From: Tribonema minus
Lineage: Eukaryota; Sar; Xanthophyceae; Tribonematales; Tribonemataceae
Direction of reading: 5' to 3'
NCBI GenBank assembly: GCA_017506865.1
Contig: JAFCMP010000103.1
Location: 1 to 64,000, forward strand
Length of the DNA stretch: 64,000 nucleotides
The position numbers and the translations under genes were made by a program. Under the pieces are notes generated by a model, which was not told the origin of the DNA, did not search any database, and saw only the letters and a program-made list of their open reading frames with translations. This document shows, one piece after another, positions 22,484-36,300 of this stretch. Each line of letters begins with the position of its first letter. Position 1 is the stretch's first letter.

Positions 22484-25400
22484 CGCACCCTCTCGAGGAC
22501 ATTGTGTCAGTACTTCAGCCGAAGCGGGCGCCATGGTGGCCCTGTTTGTCGAGCCACTCCTACTTTGTGAAGCCACGCCTGGCATGGCTAGGGCCGTAGG
22601 AGAAGTGACAGTGCTGGCGATTGTTGCAGCAGCAGTGGCGACGGTGCAGCAGCGGCGACAGCCGCGGCTGTAATGCTCGTAAGGACAGCCACGCTTTACT
22701 GCGCAATCGGTGCTGCACTGGTAGTGCCAGGACATGCGGCCGTGCTGCCATGGCACCGACAGCGACAGGCGCAGCAGGGGCGGTGCTTGCAATGAGCGCT
22801 TCACTCGGCGACTCAGCGGTGGCAGCAGCAGCGAGCAGCACGCAGCAGTGGGCAATGTGGCACCACCGCTGCCGCTGCACGCGCAGTGCACCTGGTGAAG
22901 TGGCGGCCGCAACTTCAAGCGGTGAGGCGCTTCGCTCCAGGCCTTGGCAGTGGCAGTGGCAGCCAGTAGCACGCAGCAGTGGGCAATGTGGCACCACCGC
23001 TGCTGCCGCTGCGCTGGCAGTGCATCTGGTGAAGTGGCGGCCGTGCAATTCCAAGTGCGGCTGTCGCGAAGGCGGTGGCGCCAGCGCCGCTGTGTGCTGC
23101 TGCAGCCTTTGCTGCTGCTGGCCTCAACAGCTATACCAAGTGGCACTGCCGCGTCCGGCCTTAGTGAGCAGTGTGTCAACACACTAAGGCAGTGCCAAGC
23201 GAGTGCCTTTTTGCCCAGACACAGTGCGTTCGGCGCTGCAGAAGTGGCAGCACCGGGGGGCACAGATGATGCCTCAAGCTGAGGTTTTGATTTTTGAAGG
23301 CAGTCAAGTACGGGTTGCCAATTGTGTGACGCCAGCAGCAAGGCGCTTCAAAGACCCGTGTTGACTGGCGGCAGGCGCTGCGATCTTGTAGCGATGTTGC
23401 AAGGATGCACTTGTGCGTTTTGAGTCTGAAGGCGGCAGTGACATGCGCCGATACGACTCAAGTCGATTAAGGAGGGGGTTGGAAAACGAGGCCCATATAA
23501 GGGCACAGCTCTGCGTCTTTAGGGTGCTGTATAGAAATTACACTACTGCTGCTGTGGCGAAGCGAACGGCTGTGCCATGACACACGTGCTGACCACACTC
23601 ATATAAACGTTCAAGATGCAAGCAAAGACACTCTGACTGTGTGCCTGCTGTGAAAGCGCCGGCCCATTTGCCCCCTGTCGGTGTGCTACTGCTGTCGTCC
23701 CTGCATCAAGGCCTGTACTGTCTGCCTTGTCTATGTGCTCTTGGCATTTGCCACAATCCGGCATGCGCCTGGTGTAATCTAAACTGCGCATACGCTGCAT
23801 GTTACAGGCTTCTTCGCCCCCAAAGCGATTGTTTTTATGATATACAATGGGCAAGGGGGGGGGGGGGGGGGTCATTGTCAGAGCGAATTTGTCGGTCAGG
23901 CGCGCGCACCGCTTTATTGTGTCTATTAAAACCCCCAATCCAGTCAGCCCTGGCCCAGGGCTTTTGGTGTACAACATATTCTGCAAGGGGGTGCACGTGT
24001 GTAGCTTTTGACTGTTGGCGGCGCGTGTTGTGCTGACATCAAGCGTGCTGCATTTGGTGCGTGTGCGCGTGCACCTCCCATGTGTGCTGCTGGATTGTGG
24101 ACAAGCCACATTGAGAGTGCCGTACACATTCGACTGTGAAGTACGGGTTAGCTAAGCGTCAGATCCACATTGAGCTGAGCATATCGCTGACGCGGGAGTT
24201 GGCGGAGCGCGTCATGGCGTACACACGTGGAGCGCGAATGCTGGGCTGTATTGCGGCGCCGGTATCCAAGCTCCTAGGGCACAGCGCAGACTGGGCTGCT
24301 GCGTTGACGCAAGCTTCTCGATTGCATAGGCAACCCGGCCTCCCTTGGGCCTTTTAAATACAAGTCCATACGTACATGTAGCGCCTCAGCAGGTCACACG
24401 ATGCACTTTGTCAGCGCAGTCAGCCTGCGTAGCATCAACCAGCGCTTGTGGGATTGTCCAGATCCGTGTCCAGCCTATGGGCATGTTTTGCTAGAGCACA
24501 ATCCTTGCCGTTATGAAAGCTGGTGCACAATGTAAATACGTGCAGCTGACACGCACCCAGGCATCTACGCAGGAGCACAGCGCCATTCAATGCAATCATT
24601 TATCATTGCCAGCATTGAGTGCACCATCACGATGCAGGCGGGTTTCCACTGTGCAACAGCAGTGAGCAGGAGCAGCAAAAGTCGCAGGCGCAGCAGCATT
24701 CAGATTCTTATTCCCTTCATAAGACACTCGGACACTAACAGCGTGCACTGCTGCCTGTGGTCTGCAAACAAAGTGGTAGTGCGGTTACCATCCCCCCCCC
24801 CCCTCACGCCAACATCCCTACCGAAACAAAGACTTGGCAAACTGCGTAGAGGGGCAACGCACAGCACTGACGCAGCGCGGCGACTGCAGGGGGCGTGTTG
24901 ATGCTTGCATCTCCAAGGCCGGGGGCCTGATACGATTATGAAACGCTATGCTGCAGCGCTGCTTCACCCAATGCAGACCCCCCCCCCCCCCCCCCCCCTC
25001 TCCCCCCATGCACTGTTGTACAGCCATCCTACACCCACCAGATTACATGCTCCTCATAAAGTGCGGCACAAAACATGCTGCCTTCGCTCCACCCATCCCA
25101 GGTCATATCCGAGGTAGGCGACGCGCGCTTGGCTTCGCTCAACCTTAGCTTTTCATGATGCTACTATAATAATGTACAACGGCCGCCCCTCGCCCCGCTT
25201 GCGCGCAGTGGACTTGAACCCCGTGCAAAGGCGTGCTCGCGGGTGGGGACGCTGAGGCTGGTGCGCTGCTGCTGATCATCGCCGTCAGCTATTGAGCACT
25301 GCTGAGCCCCACCGCTGCTACTGCTGCGCGCACTGTACGCAGCAACCGCTACCTGAGGAGGGCGTTGAGAGCGCACCGCCGCAGCAGCAGCGCGCGCTGA

Positions 25401-26224
25401 TTGTCACCGCTGCCATGTTTCGCGGCTGCGTTTCAAGGGGGATTGGCCCCCAATACTCTCAGATAATGCACAAGCGTTGCTGGGGGTCCAAACCCTGGCC
25501 ATCCACTGCTTTACGCGCAAACGTAGGGCACAGCCGCCAGCAGTGGCAGCACAAGCACGTTACTTTACATGTTACCGACGCCTGCGTGCGCCGCAGCTGC
25601 GCTCTGAGGAGAGAGGGACCCTCAACCAATCGACAGTGCTTTGAGTTTTGAAGGGGGGGAAGGGGGGGGGGGGGTCCAAACTCCGTGGCCGTGGGGCGCA
25701 GCACCAACACATCAGCGGTGACACACAGGCGCTGCGCCCCCTGCCGTATCAGCAGTCACGGTGCGGAGCGCCGCTGCGAGCACCGCCCGCCGTCGCAGCA
25801 GAATTGCCGAGTGATGTCACCACAAACCGAAGCAGCCCCCGCAGACGCGCCCGGGAGCCCTTGCTCTCAGGCCCGACTTTGCGACGCGCGCACAAACGGC
25901 CGCGGGCATCAACTCATGCTGAGCGCTGCTGCCGCAGCTTTTGCCGGGGGGTCTTCGCCACAGGCCGTCCCTCGACACGTGTCTTGGCGCCATTCCGCGC
26001 CCTGTCATACCCCCGCCCATAACACAGCAACGCAGTTCGGCACGGTACGCGCCAGACACCACTCGACACCGCGGCAGCAGCGGCGCCGCGTGCCAGACGG
26101 CCACCGGCGCCGCGGCGGCAGCAGCGCCGCTACCGCCGCTGCTGATGCTCAACGCAGTTCGGCGCGGTGCACGCAAGACTGCCACTGCCGCAGCGGCGGC
26201 AGCAGCGCCGGGCAGCGCCGCGCG
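22484..26224. other. intergenic region between convergent genes; simple and tandem repeats
   Basis: No gene is supported. The stretch 22600-23270 is GCN/CAG-rich and contains an approximately 130-bp tandem repeat ('gcagtgggcaatgtggcacc' at about 22846 and 22978, each followed by 'tggtgaagtggcggcc'). Long G or C runs occur at about 23856, 24798, 24980 and 25665. Open frames here are low-complexity or begin at non-ATG codons. Both flanking 3' UTRs must lie inside. Confidence 0.6.
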
Positions 26225-29200
26225 CTAGACGGCCACCGGCGCCGTGGCGGCAGCAGCAGCAGCGCCGGGCGGCGCCGTTACTGCCGCCGGCGCAGCATCA
26301 GCGCCGGGCGCGGGGGTTTCAGGCGGCTCGCCAACATATGGCTGAGCTGTTGCCATGTCCAAGTGCACCATCCTGAAGCCGCCGAGAATGACCTCTGGCA
26401 GCTCGTCTTCGGCCTCGCCCTGCGTGACGCAGCATATAAGTGCGCATGACGAGGGTGGTGGTGGAATGAGTTTTGTCGGCGGAGCGGAGCGGCTTGTAAG
26501 GGTGTGCGCCAGGTGGTAGGGGCGGGTTGGCGACATTCGGCGCGCTACGTTTACGAGGCGTCTTCGGGCTCGCCCTGCGTCATGGAACGGCTTATTAGCA
26601 CGCATTAGGATGAGAGACACACGTGTCATGAAGCGCCATACGGTGTGCGGGAGGGTGGTGGAATGAGTGTGTCTGGCAATTTGTCAGTGGAGCGGCTTGT
26701 GAGTGTGTGCGGTAGGTAGGAAGGTAAGTGTGGGTCAAGTGTGGGTTGACAGCATGCGGCGCGCTACGTGTATGGACGGTGCCTGCGGCCTCGCCCTGTG
26801 TCATAGAGTGGTATATTAACTTGCTTTAGGATGATAGACGTGGGCTGCCAGCATTCAGCACACTCGCCCTGTGTGGCGCAGCGGCATGGTAGTGTGCAGG
26901 AGGATGACAGTGGAGAGGTTGACAGCAGTTGCGCACTGTGAGGCGGCGGCTTCCGCCTTGCCCTATGTGATGCAACAGCGCATCGGCATGCACTAAAATG
27001 TTACATGTGTCTGTTGGCTGCGTGCAACGTCTTCGGCCCCGCCGCGTGCGGCGCAGTGGCATATCAGCGTGTGAAGCATGATAAACGTGTGTGTTCGCAG
27101 CATTAGAGTGTCATCTTGTCACCTCAAAACGCATGGCAGCAGCACTGAGCTGCAACTTGTGCCCGTGTGTGCCTCATCAGAACCTCATCTGCGATGCCTC
27201 AGGGTTCAATCTGAATTGAGGGTTAGGTGTGGGTTAGGGCTAGTAAAGGCCGTTTCAATCCTGCCTGCTGCAACGCCGGGGCCAGGGCGAGGACTAGGAT
27301 GAGGGTCACGGTTCAGCAGTTGGGGTTACTGTTTACTCCCGCTTGGGATCAGGGTTACGCGCTTTGGGGTAGGGCCTAACCCTAACCCCAACCCTAAGAA
27401 ACGCACCTGCAGCGTCCAGGCGAGCTCCACGACGAGCGTCTTGGCGTAGCCTATGGACAGGCGCGTGATGGACGCGGCGATGCTGCTGCTGCCAATGTCC
27501 ACGCTCGTCTCCAGGTACCTGTGGCGACGGCGGCGGCAGCGGCAGCGGCAGCGGTGGGGTGTTTAAATGAGATGCACGCATTAAATCGCATACTTCTATT
27601 TCCACTAGTCACCCGCCACATTGGAACACATGCTGGGAGCATCACCGCTGCACCCGGGTACATGCCGCACCTGTCGCTGCCTGGCGCAGCTTCGCGCCCA
27701 GTATGGCAGGCGCGGGCGGCGCCGCGCACCTCATTCAATACCTAGCCACTCGGCGCGCTGGAGGAGCGTCACTGCCACACTGGAACACGCATGCTGGGAG
27801 CGCCAAGTGTGTTACGTGCCGCACCTGTCGCCGCGGAAGTGCGCCTGGCGCAGCTGGGCGCCGAGGACCGCGGCCACGTGCGCCGCAGACAATGCCTACC
27901 TACCCTACGTGATGGCGGAGCGTCACACGTGTGCCGCACCTGTCGCCGCGGAAGTGTGCCTGGCGCAGCTTGGCGCCGAGGATCGCGGGCGTCGGCGGGC
28001 ACGCGCGCCGCACGACCCAGTTGCCCTCGGTGATGCGCGGGACGAGCTTAAGGCGCGCGTCAAGCGCTGCCGCATCACCGCTCAGCAGCACGCGCTGCGT
28101 GAGGCGCCCGAACGGCGTGTCCGATGCGCTGAGCGCTGCCTCATCGCGCGGCGTGAAGTACGCGACGCACGCAATGTGCGGCGGACCCGGGACCATGATC
28201 TGGACGGCCCAGACGAAGGTGGTGTCGCCGGCGGCGCGCGCGCGCTGAATGCGGTTGTTCTTGTGGCTCGTGATGTGGAAGGTGGGCTCCTCAACCTGCG
28301 CATGGGGGGAGGGGGGGGGGGGGGTACGGAGGGGGCAACGGCATGAAGTTTGAGCATGGATGTTGAAGTTAGCATGAGCGCGCGCTGGATGCGGTTGTAC
28401 ATGTTGCTCGTGATGTTGAAGGTGGGCTCCTTGACCTGGGGGGGGGGGTAGACGCCAACCGGGGGCAACGGCTTGAGGTTGAGCATAGAAGTTGAAGTTC
28501 AGCAGTTGAAAGTTGGAGTTCGGCAGTCGTTCGCGCGGCCCGCAATGCGGAAGCTCAACCTCTGCCGTTCCGGGGGGGGGAGGGCGGCACCACTTTACAG
28601 GGGCAACGGCATGAAGTTGAGCATGGAAATCAAAGTTAGCTTGAAGTTTGGAAAATGTCTGCGTGGCCTTGCAACGTGGAAGGTGGGCTCTTCGACCGAC
28701 GGCGGTTCAGGGGACAATGGCTTGGCACATTGAGCATAAAACCTGCAGTTTGAGTAGTTGTTTGCATCGCTCGCAATGTGGAAGGTCAGCCACTTGCTTT
28801 GCTGCCAGGGCGGGGAGGGGGGGGGGGGAAGGACAAGCAGCCTGCGGCAGCAGCGCTCCTCACTTGCCACAGGCCGACAGCACGCAGGCCTGACATGGAC
28901 GCCCATGTGCGCATGCCGTCTAAACGTTTTTGATACAGTGGGAATAGTCGAGGAAGAAGCCCCTTGGCGCTTCAGAATCATAGCCAAATCACAAGCAAAA
29001 AGAGAAGGCCTACCACGCAACGATGGCAGCGCTTCTTGCTTGTAGATCATCGGCGCGCGGGCCGAATGCGCGCGGCATGTGCCGCTCCTGACGCGGTATC
29101 GACAGCACTACCATACATACCTACCCAGCCCGCAGCAGCGGCAGCGTTCCGCACCTGCCACAGGTCGATGGCGTGCGGATGGAACTAACGCGCGGCGCAT

Positions 29201-30275
29201 GCACACGCGCAGCCGACAGGCCTAGCATACCTACCTACCCAGCCCGCAGCAGCGGCAGCGCTCCGCACCTGCCACAGGTCAACTGCTGCAACAAGCGCCT
29301 GTGCCCGCAGCATCAACACGGCGGCGGCCATCGCAGAGCGCGCGACTAGGCCTGAATACCATACCTACCCGTTTCCGCGACAGCGGCAGCGCTCCATACC
29401 TGCCACAGGTCAATCGCGCTTGGGCCAAACACGCACAACACCTTATGACGCGGTGTCGACAGCACTACCGTACATACCTACCGTACACTGCCAGAGGCAG
29501 CAGCCCCCTCACCTGCCACAGGTCGATGGCGCGCAGGTCGAACATGCGCGGCGCGCTCGCCGCCTTGACCCTGTCCGCCAGGTACGTCGCGCCGCGCAGC
29601 GAGAACGCGCTCGCGTCGATGTCGCTCCACATGTGCGGCGGGCAGCACGGCTCGGCGTCCAGGATGCCCGCCGCCGCGCTGCGCGGCCGCAGCGGCGGCG
29701 GCGGCAGCAGCGCGGCGGCGGCGGCAGTCTCCGCGTGCGCGCCCGCGTGCGCCGCCGGCGCCGCCGCTGCCGCCGTCTGCGCAGCCAGGGAGCAATGGAG
29801 CCAGGGAACGGCGGCGCGCGCTTATGCTTGCGAGGCAGCGATTGGCGCGCGTCGCAAGGTGCTGTAGCGTCATGGCGCTGGTTACGCGGGGGTGCGTTGC
29901 GGTATGAAATATACCTAACTAACTTCAACGTCAAGATATGGTTCGCGCCCAGCTGACTGCAAAAGCGCTGGGGCCTTCGCGCGACCGTCCGCGTTCGCTA
30001 GCGCTGCTGCTGTTAGTGCTGTCCTCGCACGGAGGCGCCAGCGCGCGCGGTGTGCAGCGGTGATGATGGCGCAACAGCGCTGGCAGTAGTGGTCATGTGC
30101 GGGCGACCGGTCCCGCGCTTTCAGTCTCCCTCGGCGTTGACGGCACGGCGCACAGAGTACGCAGAGACATGCTCAAGCGTCTGTTGATAAGTCGAAGTGC
30201 GTGCTTCAGGTGAAGTGGTGCGTGTGTGCGCGCGTGCCACGCGCATGTGTGCGCGTGTGTGTGTGTGCGTGCGTG

Positions 30276-30336
<61 letters not shown>

Positions 30337-33300
30337 CGCGCGCTGCAATCGATCTCTCGTTAAATAGTGTTGCTCATGTAGATTGCTTGCAGCAGCAGCA
30401 GCGCACCTTCAGTACTATGTGCACCAAATGTACAACGACATGTTTCAGAGTTCCTTTGTTGTTGCGTGATGCTTACACACCATACACACCTGAAGGTGTA
30501 GCCGCGGGCTGTGAAAAGTCTCCTCTTTGATGATGCCGAGTATGTCAATAGCCTGCAGCAGCTGCTGCGCGCCTTTTGGATCACGTTAACAACATGTCTC
30601 ACGGTTCCATTGCGTGACGCTTCCAAATGATACTCACCTGAAGGTGCAGCCGCGGGCTGTGGAACGTCTCTTCTTCAAACCTGTCGCGTATGTCGATGGC
30701 CTGCAGCAGCTGCTGCTCACCTTTTTGTACCATGTGCGCCAAATGTAAAAAAATCACAAGTTTCAAAGTTCTTTTTATCGCTGATGCTTTGGAATTATAC
30801 ACACCTGAAGGTGCAGCCGCGGGCTGTGGAACGTCTCTTCTTCGATGATGTCGCGCATATGGCCTGCAGGCGCCGCAGCTATAAGCCTGCAAATCCCCTA
30901 AAGAACATGCTGAAATACATCATGACGGCATGTACAAGAGTTTTGCCTTGAAGTCAGGTGAATCGTGTCACTTTGAAATGGCAGTCCTACCTGAAGGTGC
31001 AGCCGCGGGCTGTGGAATGTCTCTTCTTCAATAATGTCGCGTATGTCAATGGCCTGCAGCAGCAGCTGCGCGCCGTAGTGCTGCTGGTAGCCCCCCCAGC
31101 GCCACACCCAGCCCCCGGGGTCCACCCTCAGGAAGTGCGTCAGCATGCACTCCGGGGTGCTGATGCCTGCCCGGACAGCACACCAGGACGCAAGTGTCTA
31201 ATGTGAAGTGTACATGAAGTAGAAAACTTCAAGCGAGGCTGCTGCCGCCGCACCCAACCCTAGTGATTCACCCCAAGGAAGCGCGTCAGCATGCACTCCG
31301 GGGTGCTGATGCCTGCAACAGAGAGCGTGCAGGGTGTGGAAGTGAATGGCAGACAACCGCCAATAAGGCCATGCATGTGCCACCACCCCACGTCCACCCT
31401 TAAGAAGCGCGTTGGCTTGCACTCCGGGGTGTTGATGCCTTCCCAAGACAGCATAACATGCACACCTTCCACAGTCATCAGGGGGCCTAATGTCGGCAGA
31501 TGCGCGCTGGGGAGCGTGTGCGCGTGCGTACTGGATGGTCATACAACAAACTCGAAGGAAATGCGGCCTCCCAAACAAGACAGATTCAAGGAGCTGCTCA
31601 TACAGTCAGTCAGAAGACGACGTCTTCAACTTGAAGTTGCACTTGCACCAAGAAGGGCTGCACAAACCAAATCACGCAGACTGCAGGTGACAACCCAGGG
31701 CATGTAGGTATGTCCAGGCACGCTGCCACCATTTCGACGACATGCCAATCCCCAGAAAATTTCCAAGCAAAGTGGTACGCAGAGCGATACTTGTTGCTGC
31801 CATCCCCATAAATTTCAAGCGAAGTTGTACACAGAGCGATACTTGTTGTTGCCATTCCCTACAAGCTCCAAGCAAAGTGGTACGCAGAGCGATACTTGTT
31901 TGCTGAGCTGTTGGGTATGTAGGTATACCTGTGAGTGGCATGCTCGCCTCGCGCCGTGGCGCAATGGTAAAGAGCGCGTTCATGGTGCCGCGCACAAAGC
32001 CCGGCGGAGGGGGGGGGCACAGCCTGCGCCAAGCGGAAGGGAGGGGGGGGGAGGGTGGTCTTCATGAAAGAGTTTTCATTTAGTCATGAATAAACGTTTT
32101 TAAGTATATTATAATGAATTGTCCCAAAGCAGATGCACACACAACTGTCTGCACTGGCCTCGTTGCCGCAGGCGCTGGTGCTGATGCGTGTCAACTGCAA
32201 CATACAACTTCAAGAGTGCCGCGTGCTGTACACGCAGGCGATGCAGCAGCCGGCGCTGTCCTCGCGCCAGTGACGCGCTCAGCACAGACGCTGGCACACA
32301 CCGTCCCCCACACGAGCAACGCCAATCATGTCTCACCATAACGCGACGTCGGCGCGCCAACTTCAACAGTCAACTTCATCAGTGCTGCAGAGCGCTGCCC
32401 ACAGTGCACCTGTGCGGCGTGCTGTTCATGCAGACGACGCAGCAGCCGTCGCTGTCGTAGCGCTGGCGCCGCGCCATGCAGTCCGCAGGCAACGGCAACG
32501 TGACAACTTCAAGTCCCAACTTCAACAGTGCGCACCTGTGCGGCGTGCTGTCCATGCAGACGACGTAGCAGCCGTCGCTGTCCTCACGCCAGTGCCGCGC
32601 CATGCAGAACTGGCGCGGGCCCGCCCACGCCAGCGGGCCGAGGCGCACGCTCGCCGCCAGGTACTCGATGACGTCCGTGTTGTCGTCCAGCGTCTCCAGG
32701 ACGCGGATGCCGAGCGCGACCTGGAGTTTGAGTTGATGTTGTGCAAATGTTGAGGAACCATGATGTAACATGTACTCTGTGTGCGAGACATCAATCACAT
32801 TTGAAGTGTGGAGCAGTGCGGCGGCGACATCAAGGTGCTGGCCAGATATATTCGATGATCTGCGTTGTCGTCAAGCGTCTCGAGGACGCGGATGCTGAGC
32901 GCGACCTGAGGTTAAAGTTTGTGTTGAAGATCACCTGGTGCGAATGTAACGTACACTGGTGTGCGAGATAATCATGTACAATTAAAGTTGTGACGCAGTG
33001 CAGCAATCGGTGACATCAATGTCTCTGAACTACCCCAATGTAGATGTGAATGTTCATTGATTCGTACACTGCATCGTCAGCAGCAGCGCCCATCAGCCGC
33101 GATGCGCGCGCCACGATGCGAAATTTGCAGAGTACAACTGATTTTGGCAACTTCACACAACGACTTCAATAGACTCACCACGCCTGCCTCGGCGCTAGCC
33201 GGCAGCGTAGGGTGCCGTGCCTCGCCGCCGTCGCTGAGCTCCTGGCCGGCGAGCAGCGCCATGAGTGTCTCCAGTGGAGATGCGCGCACCAGCACCTGTC

Positions 33301-36300
33301 AGGCAAATCGTCACACATAGGTATCATGCACCGTGAGATTGCACGAGTCATCAGTGTTGAGGGATCGAATGCCATTGGGTTTCTGCCAAGCTTTCTGGCG
33401 AGTGCTGATCGCGCAGGCTGATTCCATACAGGCGTTGGTTCACGAGGGCGGCAGCGCTCAGCGCCGTGAGCGTCTCCAGCGGCGACGCGCGCACCAGCAC
33501 CTGTCAGACGTGTTGTTGTGACAGTACACAAGTGGAGGAGGCTCCTCAGCGCAGAACGATAAAACAACACTGGTTTGGCGGGTGCTGATGGTGCACGTTG
33601 AGTACGCGATACAGACATCGAGTCGACAAGGGTGGCAGCGCTCAAGGGTGGCAGCGCTCAAGGTCGGCGGCGACGCGCACCAGACCCTGTCAGACGCAGT
33701 GTCAAGCGCAGACGTGCCGTCTCTATTGCACGCCGGCGAATGCTCGTCAGCTCCCCGAAACTCCCCCACGCCAATCACACAAGATCAATCCTGCGCATGC
33801 ACGTACGTACGCTGGCGCGCCAGTAACGCGCTTCTTTCTGTTTCACGACGCAGGACACGCGGCGGCGCGCGCCGCGCCGCAGAGCCCTACCCTAAACCCT
33901 AACCCTACCACTTAGCCTAGCCCTTACCCTAAGCATCTCGGGCACGGCCGGCAGCGCAGCGCTCAACCGCATCGCTGCGCGGTCTGCACGCGTCGCACAT
34001 GCCTACTGCAGCGCGCTGCCTGAGCAATGACCCATGGCGGCGCGCTACGAAAACGCGCACCTGGCAGCGCAGCATGGGCGCGCGCGCCGCGAGCGGCCTT
34101 CCGCGCCGCCGCCCCCCGCGCAGCGCCGCCGTCGGGCACCACTGCCGCCACCCCGGCAGCCACGCGCACATGGCCGTGGTGGCGGACGCCACGGCGGATG
34201 CGCCGCTGCTGCTGCCGCTGCCGCTGCTGCTGCAAGCGGCGCCTGCCGCAAGGTGCCGCGGCAGCTCCGCAAAGATGCGCACGCCCTGCAGCATCGTGCA
34301 GCAGCGCCTGCGAGGGGCGGCGTTTTGGCGAAGTTGCTTCTAAGCACTGCTGCTGGCGCCGTAGCTGCCGACGCGCTGCGTGACTTTTTCATTCGCGGTC
34401 CATGTGCGCTGTTGAGAGGCGACGCGCGCAGGGCGTGGCGTTGAGGTGGGCGCGGCGGTGCTGCTGGCTGTGATCTCATCATCATTCATGGTGTGGCAGT
34501 CACCTGCTACCGTGAACTGTCAGCGGTACTGAGCAGCCAGCCACTGAGTAGCGGGGGGGCAGCGACGCTTTCGCCCCAAGATAGTTTGCAATATGACGCT
34601 ATCGTGGCACGCATTGGCGATCATGATCGCAGCCTCAGGATGCGCCGTCAGCGACGGGACGCGCTCCGCCGCACATAATACCGCACGTGGCAATTAATAC
34701 CTGAAGACACAAGTTCAAGGAGCCTGGCCATGCACATGGCGCCGCGGCGCCACGCAGCGCGCACGCGCGCTTGCCAGCAGGCGCACGCCAGGAGCGTGTC
34801 GCCGCCGCCACACCAAATGCGCACACTACTTCTTCAACTACAACTTCAAGCAGGTCTAGGCCGGACGGCGCGGAGGGCGCCGCAGCGCGTCGCAGCGCTC
34901 GCGCACAGCAGGGGCACGCCCGAGCGCTGCCGCATCGACTGCGCTGCACGTGCAGAGCAAGCAACTGCAGCAAGCTTCAAGCTACAATAGGGGAGGTACT
35001 GTTCCAAACTATGCATCACGGTACACGCGCACGCTGACTACCACTGACCAGCAGGCGCACGCCAGGAGATTCGCCACCGCCACGCCAACTGCGCACGCGT
35101 CTTCAACTTCAATAACTTCAAGCAGGTCTAGAGGCCGGACTTTGGGTGGCGCCGCAGCGCTCGCACGCAGGGAGGCACTGCTTCCATGTATGCATACTGA
35201 ACATCCATGCCTCGAACGGTAAAAAGCTTGCAGAAGTATTTGACTACTGTGGATATGGTGGCACAATTTCACTCGTGGCCAATGGCCGCAGCAGCGGCGA
35301 TCACGGTTATTGGTGGAAGGCATTTGTGGCCAACCACACCTTGTCACCTAGAGCTCTACGATCTTTTGATTCGTTTCCATGCATCAGGATACACGCGCGC
35401 ACCGACTACTGTACTGACCAGCACGCGCACGCCTGGAGCGTCGCCACCGCCACCAGCCGCGCACGCTACTTGAAATTCAACGACTTCAAGCAGGTCCAGG
35501 AGGGAGGGCCACCACCCAGGGCACCACAGTGCACTGTTCCAATTATGCATCACGGCACACGCGCGCTCTGAAATGAACTACTGACCAGCACGCGCACGCC
35601 AGCAGCGTCGCCACCGCCGCCAAGTCCGTCACCGGCAGCGCAGGCGCCGGCTGCGCCGTCATCGCCTCCCCACGGCTCAGTATGCCCGTCCCCTGCCACC
35701 CCCCGCCCCCCCGGCCCCCCCCCTGCGCCCCCCCCCGGCCCAGCGGGGACGCCAGCTCGCCGCCGCCGCCGCCGCTGCCTTCGCGCGCATCCGCTGCTGC
35801 TGCTGCCGCTGCCGCCGCGACGGCAGCGGAGATGGCGGCGTGCCAGCGCTCCGCCGCCTCCTGGTCGCCGCTGCCGAGGATGAGTGGCGCCTTGTTCCAC
35901 GTCATGGCGCGCTTCTGCGGCGGCGGCGGCGGCGCACGTGCGAGGCGTGAATATATATCCGTACACACACATGTACTGCGAGGTACACACTGCGAGCTCC
36001 GTAATGAGGATGTCGAAGCGTACGGGACATGCGTGCATGTAATGCGATGTACCGGTGCGGACGTTGGGGTGAGACTTTGCCTGGCGTATGCGTGAGACTT
36101 AACTTGGAAGTACGATGCGATGCAGTCAGACACTTTGCAGGGGGCCAAGTACGGGATATGAGCGCATGCACGATGTCGTCTGTGCAGACGCGGACGTCAA
36201 AGTACGCATTCGTGCAGATGCGCGAGGCACAGCCCTCGACTGTGGTGCAGTCGGACACTCCGCAAAGTGCCAAGCTGCACCGTTGCGATGAAACCTGCAC

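Noticed and set aside
22478-23341. 287-codon minus-strand frame over GCN repeats
   Set aside because: Its composition follows a tandem GCN-rich repeat, no domain is visible, it overlaps the transporter stop region, and competing long frames exist on the other strand.
23543-24127. 194-codon minus-strand frame
   Set aside because: It starts at GTG, includes a Pro run from a G/C homopolymer, and resembles nothing.
29478-29934. Arg-rich and Ala-rich minus-strand frames
   Set aside because: They are alternative frames of the DUF1336 exon at 29513-29776; the third frame holds the conserved protein.
35682-36095. Plus-strand Pro/Ala-rich frame
   Set aside because: It is the antisense of the EDR2-like exon 8 and flank.
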